Assembly (NCBI GenBank): GCA_036566745.1
Contig: DATCVR010000256.1
Coordinates: 1 to 20,343 of the forward strand
Length of the DNA: 20,343 nt
DNA from: DATCVR01 sp036566745
GTDB taxonomy: Bacteria > Actinomycetota > Actinomycetes > Jiangellales > Jiangellaceae
Direction: 5' to 3'
Shown one piece after another: positions 1 through 7,029 of the stretch (its first letter is position 1; the number at the start of each line of letters is the position of its first letter). A program made the position numbers and the translations under genes. The notes beneath the pieces are model-generated. The model had not been told where the DNA came from and searched no databases. It saw only the letters and a list, made by a program, of their open reading frames with translations.

Positions 1-6
1 CTACTG

Positions 7-28
7 AGCGCCGTGGCGCTGTTCTTCC
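7..28 (+). terminator. possible terminator of the upstream gene
   Basis: Positions 7-20 can fold into a short stem (AGCGCC/GGCGCT) with a tiny loop, followed by the T-rich stretch GTTCTTCC. A TAC-TGA reading at 2-7 would let a plus-strand gene from outside the window end exactly at the hairpin. Both are weak observations because the upstream gene is not visible. The rest of 29-210 holds no gene I can support. Confidence 0.22.
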
Positions 29-210
29 GGCGGCTCCGGGCTGATCTTCGTCCGGGCTCGTGCCACCGGGCTCACACCGTCCCCGGCTCGCTCGTGGCCG
101 TCAGCTCGGACTACTGGTCCCATCGACGCCTGCTCGCAGCACCGCCAGTGTACGCGCGCCGGGCCGGTGCGATCACCCTCGTTTCGTCGCGCTCGTGGGA
201 GGCTGACGCG

Positions 211-477
211 ATGCGGGTGGCGATCAGGGTCAAGCCCGGCTCGTCGCGGGCCAGGGTCGGCGGGAGCCACGACGGCGCACTCGTGGTCGCCGTCCACGAG
301 CGTGCGGTCGACGGACGGGCGACCGAGGCGGCGCTGGCCGCGGTAGCGCGGGCGCTGGGTTGCCGGCCGCGCGACGTGCGGCTGGTGACCGGCGTCACCA
401 GCAAATCCAAGATCATCGAGGTTCCCGGAGAGTATGGTGTTCGGGTCGCCGAGCTGCTGGCCAGCGCGGCGCATTGA
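211..477 (+). CDS. DUF167 (YggU-family) protein
   Basis: This encodes an 88-residue protein of the DUF167/YggU family, small alpha/beta proteins of unknown biochemical role that are widespread in bacteria. The family pattern is visible: an N-terminal strand RVAIRVKPGSSR, the central AVDGRATEAALAAVARALG segment (usually A.d.G.AN.al), and a C-terminal V.GVTSKSKIIEV (family: G..sr.K.i.i). The reading frame is open back to position 13, but ATG 211 is preferred. It has GGGAGG about nine bases upstream, and the protein then matches the normal family length. It is the first gene of a plus-strand cluster with dksA-like, lspA and rluD genes; in other actinobacteria such genes lie near the division cluster (yggT, divIVA). 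I infer a housekeeping role but no specific function. Confidence 0.85.
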   Translation: MRVAIRVKPGSSRARVGGSHDGALVVAVHERAVDGRATEAALAAVARALGCRPRDVRLVTGVTSKSKIIEVPGEYGVRVAELLASAAH

Positions 478-502
478 TGCTTCACCGACCACGATCTATC
501 CT
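474..502 (+). promoter_or_regulatory. candidate sigma70-type promoter of the zinc-finger gene
   Basis: TTGATG (474-479), a 17-base spacer and TATCCT (497-502) resemble an actinobacterial housekeeping promoter (TTGAnn, TAnnnT). It overlaps the last codons of the DUF167 gene and lies 56 bases before the next ATG. It would allow transcription of the DksA/TraR-lspA-rluD genes independently of DUF167. It is identified by pattern only. Confidence 0.4.
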
Positions 503-557
503 CGCCGCACCCCCGGTGAACGCCAGGGGCACGACGGGCAGGCAGGGGGCCGCTGCG

Positions 558-1061
558 ATGGCGGAACGGACGAAGGGCGCGGCGACCACGCCGCACAAGG
601 GCAAGGCACCGGCCAAGAAGGCCACGCCCGCGAAGAAGGCCACGGCACCGAAGACCGAGGCGGCCGCGTCGGCCCTGGTCGTCCGCGAGGACGAAGACCC
701 GTGGACCCCGGCCGAGCTGGCCGACGTCCGCACCCTCCTCGAGAACGAGTCGGCCCGCCTCCGCGAGGAGATCGCCGACGCCGAGGCCGACATCGCCGAT
801 CTCCTGCGCGACAGCAGCGACACCGGCGGCGAGGACCAGGCCGACACCGGGTCCAAGACCTTCGAACGCGAACACGAGATGTCCCTGGCCGCGAGCCACC
901 GCGAGATGCTCAGCCAGACCGAGCGGGCGCTGGCGCGGATCGAGAACGGCACCTACGGCGTCTGCGAGAGCTGCGGCAACCCCATCGGCAAGGCGCGGCT
1001 CCAGGCTTTCCCGCGTGCGACACTGTGCATGACATGCAAGCAGCGCGAGGAGCGTCGCTGA
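558..1061 (+). CDS. DksA/TraR-type C4 zinc-finger protein
   Basis: This is a 167-residue protein of the DksA/TraR C4-type zinc-finger family. The zinc site is C136-x2-C139 and C157-x2-C160 in the typical context YGVCESCG...FPRATLCMTC. Before it lies a Glu/Asp/Arg-rich helical stretch (about residues 50-130) that probably forms the coiled coil which in DksA enters the RNA polymerase secondary channel. Residues 1-40 are a Lys/Ala/Pro-rich tail with two PAKKAT repeats, common in actinobacterial homologues and possibly nucleic-acid binding. ATG 558 was chosen because GCAGGGGG precedes it at a good distance and the upstream frame has no family similarity. DksA-like function in transcription is an inference; actinobacterial members often lack a proven ppGpp role. 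Its end overlaps the likely start of lspA. Confidence 0.9.
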   Translation: MAERTKGAATTPHKGKAPAKKATPAKKATAPKTEAAASALVVREDEDPWTPAELADVRTLLENESARLREEIADAEADIADLLRDSSDTGGEDQADTGSKTFEREHEMSLAASHREMLSQTERALARIENGTYGVCESCGNPIGKARLQAFPRATLCMTCKQREERR

Positions 1062-1687
1062 CCAGCGACCACACGAGTTCCACCCGTCGGCGACCGCTCT
1101 GGCTGCTCCTCGCGGTCGCGGCTCTCGTGGTCGCCCTCGACCAGGTCGCCAAGGTGCTGGCCGTCACTCAGCTCACCGACGGCCAGGTCGTGCGGGTGGT
1201 AGGCGACGTCCTGCGGCTGCGGCTGGTCCGCAACTCCGGCGCGGCGTTCAGCATCGGCACCGACATGACCGTCGTGCTGACGATCGTCGCGATCGCCGTG
1301 GTGGTGGTCATCCTCCGGGTGAGCCGGCGGCTGGCAAGCGTGCCGTGGGCGATCGCGCTCGGTGGCTTCCTGGGCGGGGCGCTCGGCAACCTCGTCGACC
1401 GGATGTTCCGCGCCCCCAGCCCGCTGCACGGCCACGTGGTCGACTTCCTCGAAGTGCCGCGTTGGCCGGTGTTCAACTTCGCCGACGCCGCGATCGTGGG
1501 CGCGGCGGTCCTGGTGGCGTGGCTGAGCTTCCGCGGTGTGGCGTACGACGCGGGCGCGTCGCCGGACTCCGGTGCGTCGACCGAGGCCGCCGGTGCGGCC
1601 GAGCCCACCGAACCTGCCGGACCCACAGCCGAACCCGCCGGGCCCACCGCCCGATCTGCCCGCTCCACCGATGAGGACGCACCGTGA
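1034..1687 (+). CDS. lspA: lipoprotein signal peptidase (signal peptidase II)
   Basis: This is the membrane aspartyl protease that removes the signal peptide from prolipoproteins after lipidation. Numbered from ATG 1034 it has 217 residues. It has four hydrophobic segments (about 21-45, 77-95, 104-120, 150-166) and the family motifs DQVAK, RNSGAAFS, GNLVDR (catalytic Asp122) and FNFADAAI (catalytic Asp151). Residues from about 172 form an Ala/Pro/Thr/Glu-rich tail beyond the usual family end, predicted disordered and cytoplasmic. The start is uncertain. ATG 1034 lacks a visible ribosome binding site and overlaps the zinc-finger gene by 28 nt. A CTG at 1058 has GAGGAG just upstream and would make a CTGA overlap with the preceding stop. 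The stop overlaps the GTG of the next gene in GTGA, suggesting translational coupling. Confidence 0.93.
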   Translation: MQAARGASLTSDHTSSTRRRPLWLLLAVAALVVALDQVAKVLAVTQLTDGQVVRVVGDVLRLRLVRNSGAAFSIGTDMTVVLTIVAIAVVVVILRVSRRLASVPWAIALGGFLGGALGNLVDRMFRAPSPLHGHVVDFLEVPRWPVFNFADAAIVGAAVLVAWLSFRGVAYDAGASPDSGASTEAAGAAEPTEPAGPTAEPAGPTARSARSTDEDAP

Positions 1688-2607
1688 CCGAACATCGCCA
1701 GTTGCCGGTTCCGGACGGACTCGAGGGTGAGCGGCTCGACGCCGCCCTCGCCCGGCTGTTCGGCTTCTCCCGCACCAAGGCTGCCGACCTGGTCGAGGAC
1801 GGGCGGGTGCTGGTCGACGGCGCGGCCGCGATGAAGTCGGCGCGGGTCCGGGCCGGGTCATGGCTCGAGGTCGAGATCCCCGGCCCGCCGGCGCCGGTGA
1901 CGATCGTGCCCGAGCGGGTCGAGGGCATGCGGGTGGTCTTCGACGACGACGACATCGTCGTGGTCGACAAGCCGGTCGGGGTCGCGGCCCACCCGAGCCC
2001 CGGCTGGACCGGCCCCACTGTGGTGGGAGGGCTGGCCGGCGCCGGCTTCCGGATCTCCACCAGCGGTGCCGCCGAACGCCAGGGCGTGGTCCACCGCCTC
2101 GACGTCGGCACCAGCGGGCTCATGGTGGTGGCGAAGTCCGAGCGCGCCTACACCTCGCTGAAGCGGCAGTTCAAACAGCGCACGGTCGACAAGGTCTACC
2201 ACGCGATCGTCCAGGGACATCCCGACCCGAGCCGGGGCACCGTCGACGCCCCCATCGACCGGCACCCCGACCACGACTACAAGTGGGCCGTGGTCGCCGG
2301 CGGCAAGCCCAGCGTCACCCACTACGACACCCTTGAGGCGTTCCCGGCCGCCAGCCTGCTGGAGATCCATCTCGAGACCGGGCGGACCCACCAGATCCGG
2401 GTCCACATGAGCGCGTTGCGGCACCCCTGCGTGGGCGACCTCACCTACGGCGCCGACCCGACCCTGGCCGCGCGGCTCGAACTCACCCGCCAGTGGCTGC
2501 ACGCCGTACAGCTCGGCTTCGAGCACCCCGGGGCGGGGGAGTGGGTCGAGTTCACCACGCCGTACCCGCAGGACCTCCAGCGCGCCCTCGACCTGCTGAC
2601 CCCCTGA
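1684..2607 (+). CDS. rluD: RluA/RluD-family pseudouridine synthase
   Basis: This 307-residue enzyme converts uridine to pseudouridine, most likely in 23S rRNA. Residues 14-62 form an S4 RNA-binding domain (GERLDAALARLFGFSRTKAA). The catalytic domain begins near 85 and contains VVVDKPVGVAAHP and the signature HRLDVGTSGLMVVAKS, with the catalytic aspartate at 140. The later ETGRTHQIRVHM motif (about residues 233-244) is also typical. GTG 1684 is the start because it overlaps the lspA stop in GTGA and the product has normal family length. The lspA-rluD pair is conserved in many bacteria. The exact target uridines cannot be read from sequence, so the rluD symbol is by family and context. Confidence 0.93.
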   Translation: MTEHRQLPVPDGLEGERLDAALARLFGFSRTKAADLVEDGRVLVDGAAAMKSARVRAGSWLEVEIPGPPAPVTIVPERVEGMRVVFDDDDIVVVDKPVGVAAHPSPGWTGPTVVGGLAGAGFRISTSGAAERQGVVHRLDVGTSGLMVVAKSERAYTSLKRQFKQRTVDKVYHAIVQGHPDPSRGTVDAPIDRHPDHDYKWAVVAGGKPSVTHYDTLEAFPAASLLEIHLETGRTHQIRVHMSALRHPCVGDLTYGADPTLAARLELTRQWLHAVQLGFEHPGAGEWVEFTTPYPQDLQRALDLLTP

Positions 2608-2679
2608 TCCCCCACCCCTGACCGCGGGCCGCGGCCGTGCCCCGCGCGGGCCCCTCTCCGCCGCGCGAGGCCGTGCGGC

Positions 2680-4065
2680 TCACGCCTGCGGCGGGATGTT
2701 CTGGTTGACGCGGAACAGGTTGGCCGGGTCGTAGACCGCCTTGATCCGGGCCAGCCGGTCGTAGTTGTCGCCGTAGCTCGCGCGGACCCGCTCGTCGCCC
2801 TCCTCCATCATCATGTTCACGTATGCGCCGCCGGCCGAGTACGGGTGCAGCGCCTCGTGGTAGTCGACCGCCCACGAACGGAGGTCGTCCACGCGGGCCG
2901 GGTCCGGGTCCACGCCGGCGAACACCGAGCCCCAGGTCGCGTCCCGGTAGGCCCACGCGGTGGCCGACGAGTCGACGTCGTGGGCCGCTCCGTCGATCGG
3001 GTACAGGTGCATGGTCGACTTGATGGACGGCAGCTGCCGGCCGAACCGGGCGTGGATCTCCAGCGCGGGGTCGGGGATGGTCCGGACGAAGTCGGCTCGC
3101 CAGTACCACTGGTCGCCCGGCGGATAGAGCCCGTCGAAGGCGCTCTGCAAGTCCGGGTGGGGCATCGGTGCCGGGCCGTGCATGAGCGGCTCGGGCAGGG
3201 CGTCGAGCATCGGCGCCATCGCGGCCGCGGCGTCCTCCTCGGACCCCACGTGACACCACACGACGCCGCAGATCGTGCGGCCGTGCAGCTCCTCGGGGAA
3301 CGGCGGTGCCGGTGGGACGGCGCCCACGAGGAAGAAGCCGTTCAGCTCGCGCGGGGCATTGGGCAGGAAGTCGCGGTAGACCTCCAGGATCTCCGCGGTC
3401 TGCTCGACCGGCCAGAACGTTGGCCCGGCCACTACCGTGTCGATGTCGTGCAGCCGGAACTCCAGCGCCGTCGCCACGCCGAAGTTGCCGCCGCCGCCCC
3501 GGATCGCCCAGAACAGGTCGGGATGGTTGTCGGCGTCGACCCGCACCTGTTCGCCGCTGGCCAGCACCATGTCGGCGGCCATCAGGTTGTCGATGGCCAG
3601 CCCGCAGGCGCGGGTCAGGTGCCCGAGGCCGCCGCCCAGGGTGAGCCCGCCCACGCCGGTCGTCGAGATGATGCCGCTCGGCGTGGCCATGCCGTGCTCG
3701 TGGGTGGCGCGGTCGACCTCGCCCCAGGTGGCGCCGCCGCCGACCCGCACCCGGCGGGCCGCCGGATCGACGTGGACGTCACGGATCAGGGACAGGTCGA
3801 TGACCATGCCGTCGTCGACGGTACCCAGGCCGGCGCCGTTGTGAGCGCCGCCGCGCACGGCGAGCCTCAGCCCCTGGTCGCGGGCGAATCCGACCGCCCT
3901 GGCCACGTCGTCCGCGTCCACGCACCGCGCGATGAGGGCGGGGCGCTTGTCGATCATGGCGTTGTACACCGTGCGGGCCTGGTCGTAGTTCGGGTCGTTC
4001 GGCCCGATCAACTCGCCTCGGAAGTCTCCGAGTGCGGTGCGGGCGTTGTCGACGGTCGTGCTCAT
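2680..4065 (-). CDS. FAD-binding berberine-bridge-type oxidoreductase
   Basis: This is a 461-residue VAO/BBE-type flavoprotein oxidase. The N-terminal FAD domain (about 40-215) has LAVRGGAHNGAG, whose His75 matches the histidine that carries 8-alpha-linked FAD. The loop ISTTGVGGLTLGGGLG has no cysteine, so the second 6-S-cysteinyl link of bicovalent members is probably absent. The middle domain would bind substrate. The C-terminus YDPANLFRVNQNIPP is the BBE motif that completes the FAD pocket. No signal peptide is seen, suggesting a cytoplasmic enzyme. The substrate cannot be assigned; relatives oxidise sugars, alkaloids or antibiotics such as aclacinomycin. It starts at ATG 4065 behind GGGGGGACCCACC and lies 78 bases downstream of a co-oriented LAL regulator, a plausible controller. 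Its 3' end faces rluD. Confidence 0.92.
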   Translation of the reverse strand: MSTTVDNARTALGDFRGELIGPNDPNYDQARTVYNAMIDKRPALIARCVDADDVARAVGFARDQGLRLAVRGGAHNGAGLGTVDDGMVIDLSLIRDVHVDPAARRVRVGGGATWGEVDRATHEHGMATPSGIISTTGVGGLTLGGGLGHLTRACGLAIDNLMAADMVLASGEQVRVDADNHPDLFWAIRGGGGNFGVATALEFRLHDIDTVVAGPTFWPVEQTAEILEVYRDFLPNAPRELNGFFLVGAVPPAPPFPEELHGRTICGVVWCHVGSEEDAAAAMAPMLDALPEPLMHGPAPMPHPDLQSAFDGLYPPGDQWYWRADFVRTIPDPALEIHARFGRQLPSIKSTMHLYPIDGAAHDVDSSATAWAYRDATWGSVFAGVDPDPARVDDLRSWAVDYHEALHPYSAGGAYVNMMMEEGDERVRASYGDNYDRLARIKAVYDPANLFRVNQNIPPQA

Positions 4066-4123
4066 GGTGGGTCCCCCCGTGCCGTGGTCGTTGTCCGTGA
4101 TAACGGTAGGAATGTGAGGAGAA

Positions 4124-4136
4124 TCCCGAATCGGGA
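4124..4136. promoter_or_regulatory. inverted repeat between LAL regulator and oxidase genes
   Basis: TCCCGA-A-TCGGGA is a perfect 13-nt inverted repeat, 58 bases upstream of the oxidase ATG and 7 bases past the LAL stop codon. It could be an operator in front of the oxidase, or a short hairpin ending the LAL transcript since TTCTCCTC follows on the minus strand. The sequence does not decide between them. Confidence 0.35.
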
Positions 4137-4143
4137 AGTCTCC

Positions 4144-6726
4144 CTATCTTGGCGGCGCCAGTTGTGTCAGGCCCAGCCGGTGGGCTTCCGCCGCGGCCTG
4201 CCCGCGGGTCGAGACGTCGAGCTTGGCCAGGACGGCGGAGACGTGATGGTCGACCGTCTTGGCCGACACGAACAGCCGCTCGGCGATCTCGGCGTTCGTC
4301 AGTCCTTCGGCCAGCAACGCCACCACGTCGAGCTGGCGCGGGGTCAGCCCCAGGGGATTGGCCGAGGTGGCGGCTCGCGGCCCGCGCGGGATCCGGGCGA
4401 CCCCCCGCGACCGGAGGTCGAAACGCAGGCGCTGAGCCGCGCGGGTGGCGCCCAGATCGTCCATGACCTGCAGCGCCTCGGTGGCTGCGTCGTCGTCGCC
4501 CAGGCTCAGTGCCTCGGCCCGGGCGTAGAGCGCGCCTCGCTCGCCCCACGCGTCGGCGGCCGCGCGCCAGTCACCCTTGATCGCCGCCCGGTAGACCTCG
4601 GGGATCCCGGGCGGAACCTCGGCCAGCCCGCCCACCCGCCACAGCCGGAACGCCAGCTCGCCGGCGAGCCACGGATGGTCGATGCGGAGGGCGAGCTCGA
4701 GTCCGTGCCGGGCCTCGTCCGCGGCACGTTCGGCGTTGTTCTCCAGCCAGAAGTACTCCGACCGGGCCGCCGACACCGGTCCGATCCGCTGGAGCTCGCC
4801 GCTGGCCTCGGCATAGGCGGCCGCCCGGTCCAGCAGGGCCAGCGCCCCGGCCTCGCCACACCGGGTCCGCAGCCGGGCCAGAGCGACCAGGGCCGGCACC
4901 TGGGTGGCGCCGCGCCAGGGCCGGGACAGGGCGTCCTCGGCGTCGGCCCGGGCGCCGTCCCACTCGCCCTGCTCGACGCGGATCACGGCCCGGACGGCGA
5001 GCAGGTAGCTCAGGTAGCCGTCGAGCTCGTGCTCCGAGGCGAAGGCGAGTGCGCGAGCGAGGCGGTCGGCAGCGAGGAGGTAGTCGTTGCGCTCCATGGT
5101 GAGGAACGCCAGGTTGACCAGCGCGCGAGCGGCGTGGTCGTCGAGGCCGGCCGCGGCCGCGGTGTCGTGAGCCCGCTCGAGCATGGACGGCCCGGCCGGG
5201 TCGTCGACCTGCATCCGCGCCGTGCCGATGTTGATCGAGGCGTGGACGCCGGTCTCGACGTCACCGAGCTGGTCAGCCAGCTCCTGGGCGCGACGCCCCC
5301 AAGCGATGGCCGCCTCGGCGTCGTTGGAGAGCATGTGGAGCTGCGACCGGTTGCTGTAGGCCATGGCGAGCTGCCGGCCCGGGGGCAGATGCTCGAGCAC
5401 GTCGACCGCGCGCTCAGCGGCCTCGCGAGCCTCGTCGGCGCGCCCGGTCCACCACGCGAGCCGGGAGATCCAGCGCAGGTCCTCGCCGACCATCTCGAGA
5501 TCGCCGGAGGCCTGCCGCGCGGCCAGCGCCTGCCGACGGGCCTCGAGCGCCGGCTCCGGCTGCCCGGCGAGGTACTCCTGGAAGGAACAGTCCTCCAGCA
5601 GCCTGGTCCGTTCGTCGGCCGAGAGCCGATCGCCGTACGACAGCAGGGTGCGGTAGTGGACTCCGGCCTCACGGTGCGAGCCGAGGGTGGCGGCTCGTTG
5701 CGCTGCGGCCCGGGCGTGCCGGAGCACCGCCGCGACGTCGCCCGCGTGATGGGCATGGTGGACGAGGCGGGCGGGGTCCACTCCGTCGATGCGTTCGAGG
5801 GAGTCGAGCACCGCCGCGTGCATGGCCGTCCGCCGGGGCGGCGACAGCGACTCCTCGACCGCCTGGCGCAGCAGCTCGTGCCGGAACGCCACGCCGTCGC
5901 CGGCCGGGACCAGCACCCCGTGGGCGAGACACGCCTCGACCTCCGAGGCAAGGTGGGCGATCACGTACGACTCCGCCCGCGTCGGGCTCACCGCCACCAC
6001 ATGGGCGGCGTGGCGCGCGGTGGGCGGCAGCGACCGCATCCGGGCCAGCGCGAGATCGCGGACGGTGGGCGGGACGCCGGGCTGGTCGGAGGCGAGGATC
6101 TCAGTGACGAGCAGGGCGTTCCCGCCGGTCAGCTCATGGACGCCGCTGGGGCTTCGGCCCACCCGGCGAGCCAGCTCGGCGACGGCGCCGGACGAGAGCG
6201 GGGAGAGCGGCACCCGCAGGACGCCCTCGCGGGGGAGCGCCGCCACCGCCGATCGGAGCGGATGGTCGGCGTCGACCTCGTCGTCGCGATAGGTGACGAC
6301 GATGAGCGCGGCGTGCCGGGCCAGGCGCCGGCCGAGGAACACCAGCATGTCGAGGGTCGCCTCGTCGGCCCAGTGCGCGTCCTCGACCACCACGACCGAG
6401 CGTGGCTCGCGTTCCCCGAGCGTGTCGAGCAGCTCGGCCAGCACGGTCTCGCGCGCTTCACCGGCGGCGAGCAGTCCGGCCAGCCGGCCGCCGACCTGAT
6501 GGGCGATGTCGTACAGAGGACCGAGCGCACGCGGTGTCAGCAGGGGGTCACACGCGCCGGTGAGGACCCGGACGTCCGGCCGTGCTGCGGCGGTGAACGC
6601 CGTGACCAGCGCAGACTTCCCCACGCCGGCCTCGCCTGAGACCAGCGCGATCCGGCCGCCCCCGGTGCTCGCCGCCAGCAGTTCCTCGAGGAGGGCGAGC
6701 GCGCCGTCGCGCTCGAGCAGATCCAT
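4144..6726 (-). CDS. LAL-type LuxR-family transcriptional regulator with ATPase domain
   Basis: This is an 860-residue MalT/LAL-class regulator. The N-terminal ATPase starts at once: Walker A GEAGVGKS (31-38) and Walker B VVVVEDAHWADE (111-122). A long central region of helical, TPR-like repeats rich in Ala, Arg and Glu follows (about 300-770) and probably senses a ligand or partner. The C-terminal LuxR helix-turn-helix (about 790-850) reads LTPRQLDVVALLAEGLTNAEIAERLFVSAKTVDHH. The frame is open further upstream, but MDLLERDGALALLEELL is the normal start of this family; only a weak GGATTCG stands before ATG 6726. LAL proteins often activate nearby secondary-metabolism or degradation genes. 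Here the nearest candidate is the co-oriented flavin oxidase; the divergent chorismate mutase fusion is another. Confidence 0.92.
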   Translation of the reverse strand: MDLLERDGALALLEELLAASTGGGRIALVSGEAGVGKSALVTAFTAAARPDVRVLTGACDPLLTPRALGPLYDIAHQVGGRLAGLLAAGEARETVLAELLDTLGEREPRSVVVVEDAHWADEATLDMLVFLGRRLARHAALIVVTYRDDEVDADHPLRSAVAALPREGVLRVPLSPLSSGAVAELARRVGRSPSGVHELTGGNALLVTEILASDQPGVPPTVRDLALARMRSLPPTARHAAHVVAVSPTRAESYVIAHLASEVEACLAHGVLVPAGDGVAFRHELLRQAVEESLSPPRRTAMHAAVLDSLERIDGVDPARLVHHAHHAGDVAAVLRHARAAAQRAATLGSHREAGVHYRTLLSYGDRLSADERTRLLEDCSFQEYLAGQPEPALEARRQALAARQASGDLEMVGEDLRWISRLAWWTGRADEAREAAERAVDVLEHLPPGRQLAMAYSNRSQLHMLSNDAEAAIAWGRRAQELADQLGDVETGVHASINIGTARMQVDDPAGPSMLERAHDTAAAAGLDDHAARALVNLAFLTMERNDYLLAADRLARALAFASEHELDGYLSYLLAVRAVIRVEQGEWDGARADAEDALSRPWRGATQVPALVALARLRTRCGEAGALALLDRAAAYAEASGELQRIGPVSAARSEYFWLENNAERAADEARHGLELALRIDHPWLAGELAFRLWRVGGLAEVPPGIPEVYRAAIKGDWRAAADAWGERGALYARAEALSLGDDDAATEALQVMDDLGATRAAQRLRFDLRSRGVARIPRGPRAATSANPLGLTPRQLDVVALLAEGLTNAEIAERLFVSAKTVDHHVSAVLAKLDVSTRGQAAAEAHRLGLTQLAPPR

Positions 6727-6774
6727 CGAATCCGAGCGTAAGCCTGCGATCTCACCCCGGGGAACCCTTTCGCC

Positions 6775-6791
6775 GTCTCGGCATCCGAGAC
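6775..6791. promoter_or_regulatory. inverted repeat upstream of the LAL regulator
   Basis: GTCTCGG-CAT-CCGAGAC is a perfect 17-nt inverted repeat about 50 bases upstream of the LAL start and about 40 bases before the possible promoter of the divergent leader. It is a candidate operator for a dimeric regulator, perhaps the LAL protein itself. No experimental motif is known to me. Confidence 0.35.
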
Positions 6792-6807
6792 CTGGGGTGC
6801 GGTGGGC

Positions 6808-6837
6808 TGGACGGCATGCCCGCGTCGTCCGTACGGT
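6808..6837 (+). promoter_or_regulatory. candidate promoter for the chorismate mutase leader
   Basis: TGGACG (6808-6813) and TACGGT (6832-6837, fitting TAnnnT) are 18 bases apart. Transcription would begin about seven bases after the -10 element, at or next to ATG 6845. This is the arrangement of leaderless actinobacterial transcripts. The -35 match is poor, so the call rests mainly on the -10 element and its spacing to the ATG. Confidence 0.35.
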
Positions 6838-6844
6838 GCACGAC

Positions 6845-6904
6845 ATGCGTACGTCCCGCGTGTTTAGTCGGCCGGCCCGGGTGGTCGGCGGCTGCGCGCA
6901 CTGA
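6845..6904 (+). CDS. possible 19-residue leader peptide
   Basis: This small ORF encodes MRTSRVFSRPARVVGGCAH. Its ATG lies seven bases after a TACGGT -10-like element, so it may be translated leaderlessly. A 12-bp hairpin follows 28 bases after the stop codon, and the chorismate mutase fusion starts 125 bases downstream. The layout resembles transcription attenuation, but the peptide has no run of Trp, Tyr or Phe codons that would sense aromatic amino acids (one Phe only). It is Arg-rich with one Cys and does not clearly match the actinobacterial cysteine-leader pattern. It could be chance. Confidence 0.28.
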   Translation: MRTSRVFSRPARVVGGCAH

Positions 6905-6932
6905 TCTCGACGCATCCACCCGAGTCGGCACC

Positions 6933-6960
6933 AAGGCTTCAGGCACTCGCCTGGAGCCTT
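6933..6960 (+). promoter_or_regulatory. strong hairpin in the leader of the chorismate mutase fusion
   Basis: AAGGCTTCAGGC and GCCTGGAGCCTT pair over 12 bp with a single G-U wobble around a 4-base loop ACTC, and TCGTCATTGT follows. No plus-strand gene ends here, so the hairpin sits inside the presumed 5' leader of the gene starting at 7030. It looks like an attenuator or terminator-type stem with only a weak U-tract. A 10-nt palindrome TGTCATGACA follows at 6968-6977. Confidence 0.5.
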
Positions 6961-7003
6961 TCGTCATTGTCATGACAGCGCCCGGCTCGTGCGGATCGGG
7001 TGG

Positions 7004-7024
7004 CTGTCCGATCCAGGACAGGAG
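7004..7024 (+). promoter_or_regulatory. hairpin overlapping the ribosome binding site of the chorismate mutase fusion
   Basis: CTGTCC (7004-7009) and GGACAG (7016-7021) form a 6-bp stem with a 6-base loop. The second arm overlaps the first two bases of the Shine-Dalgarno sequence AGGAG (7020-7024), which stands five bases before GTG 7030. The AGGAG decides the start. The stem could modulate translation, but this is inferred from base pairing only. Confidence 0.4.
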
Positions 7025-7029
7025 CATCC

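Noticed and set aside
2608..2679. GC-rich spacer between rluD and the oxidase gene as a terminator
   Set aside because: It contains short palindromes (GGCCGCGGCC at 2628-2637, CCCGCGCGGG at 2641-2650) but no convincing stem-loop with a tail; the composition alone produces such palindromes.
2845..6639. 1264-codon open frame on the plus strand
   Set aside because: It runs antisense through the flavin oxidase and the LAL regulator, has the Gly/Arg/Val/His-rich composition of a GC-rich shadow frame, and no domain I recognise.
6845..6904. Cysteine-type or aromatic attenuator peptide as a firm call
   Set aside because: The 19-residue peptide lacks the usual actinobacterial cysteine-leader motif and any run of Trp, Tyr or Phe codons, so only a tentative leader is listed.
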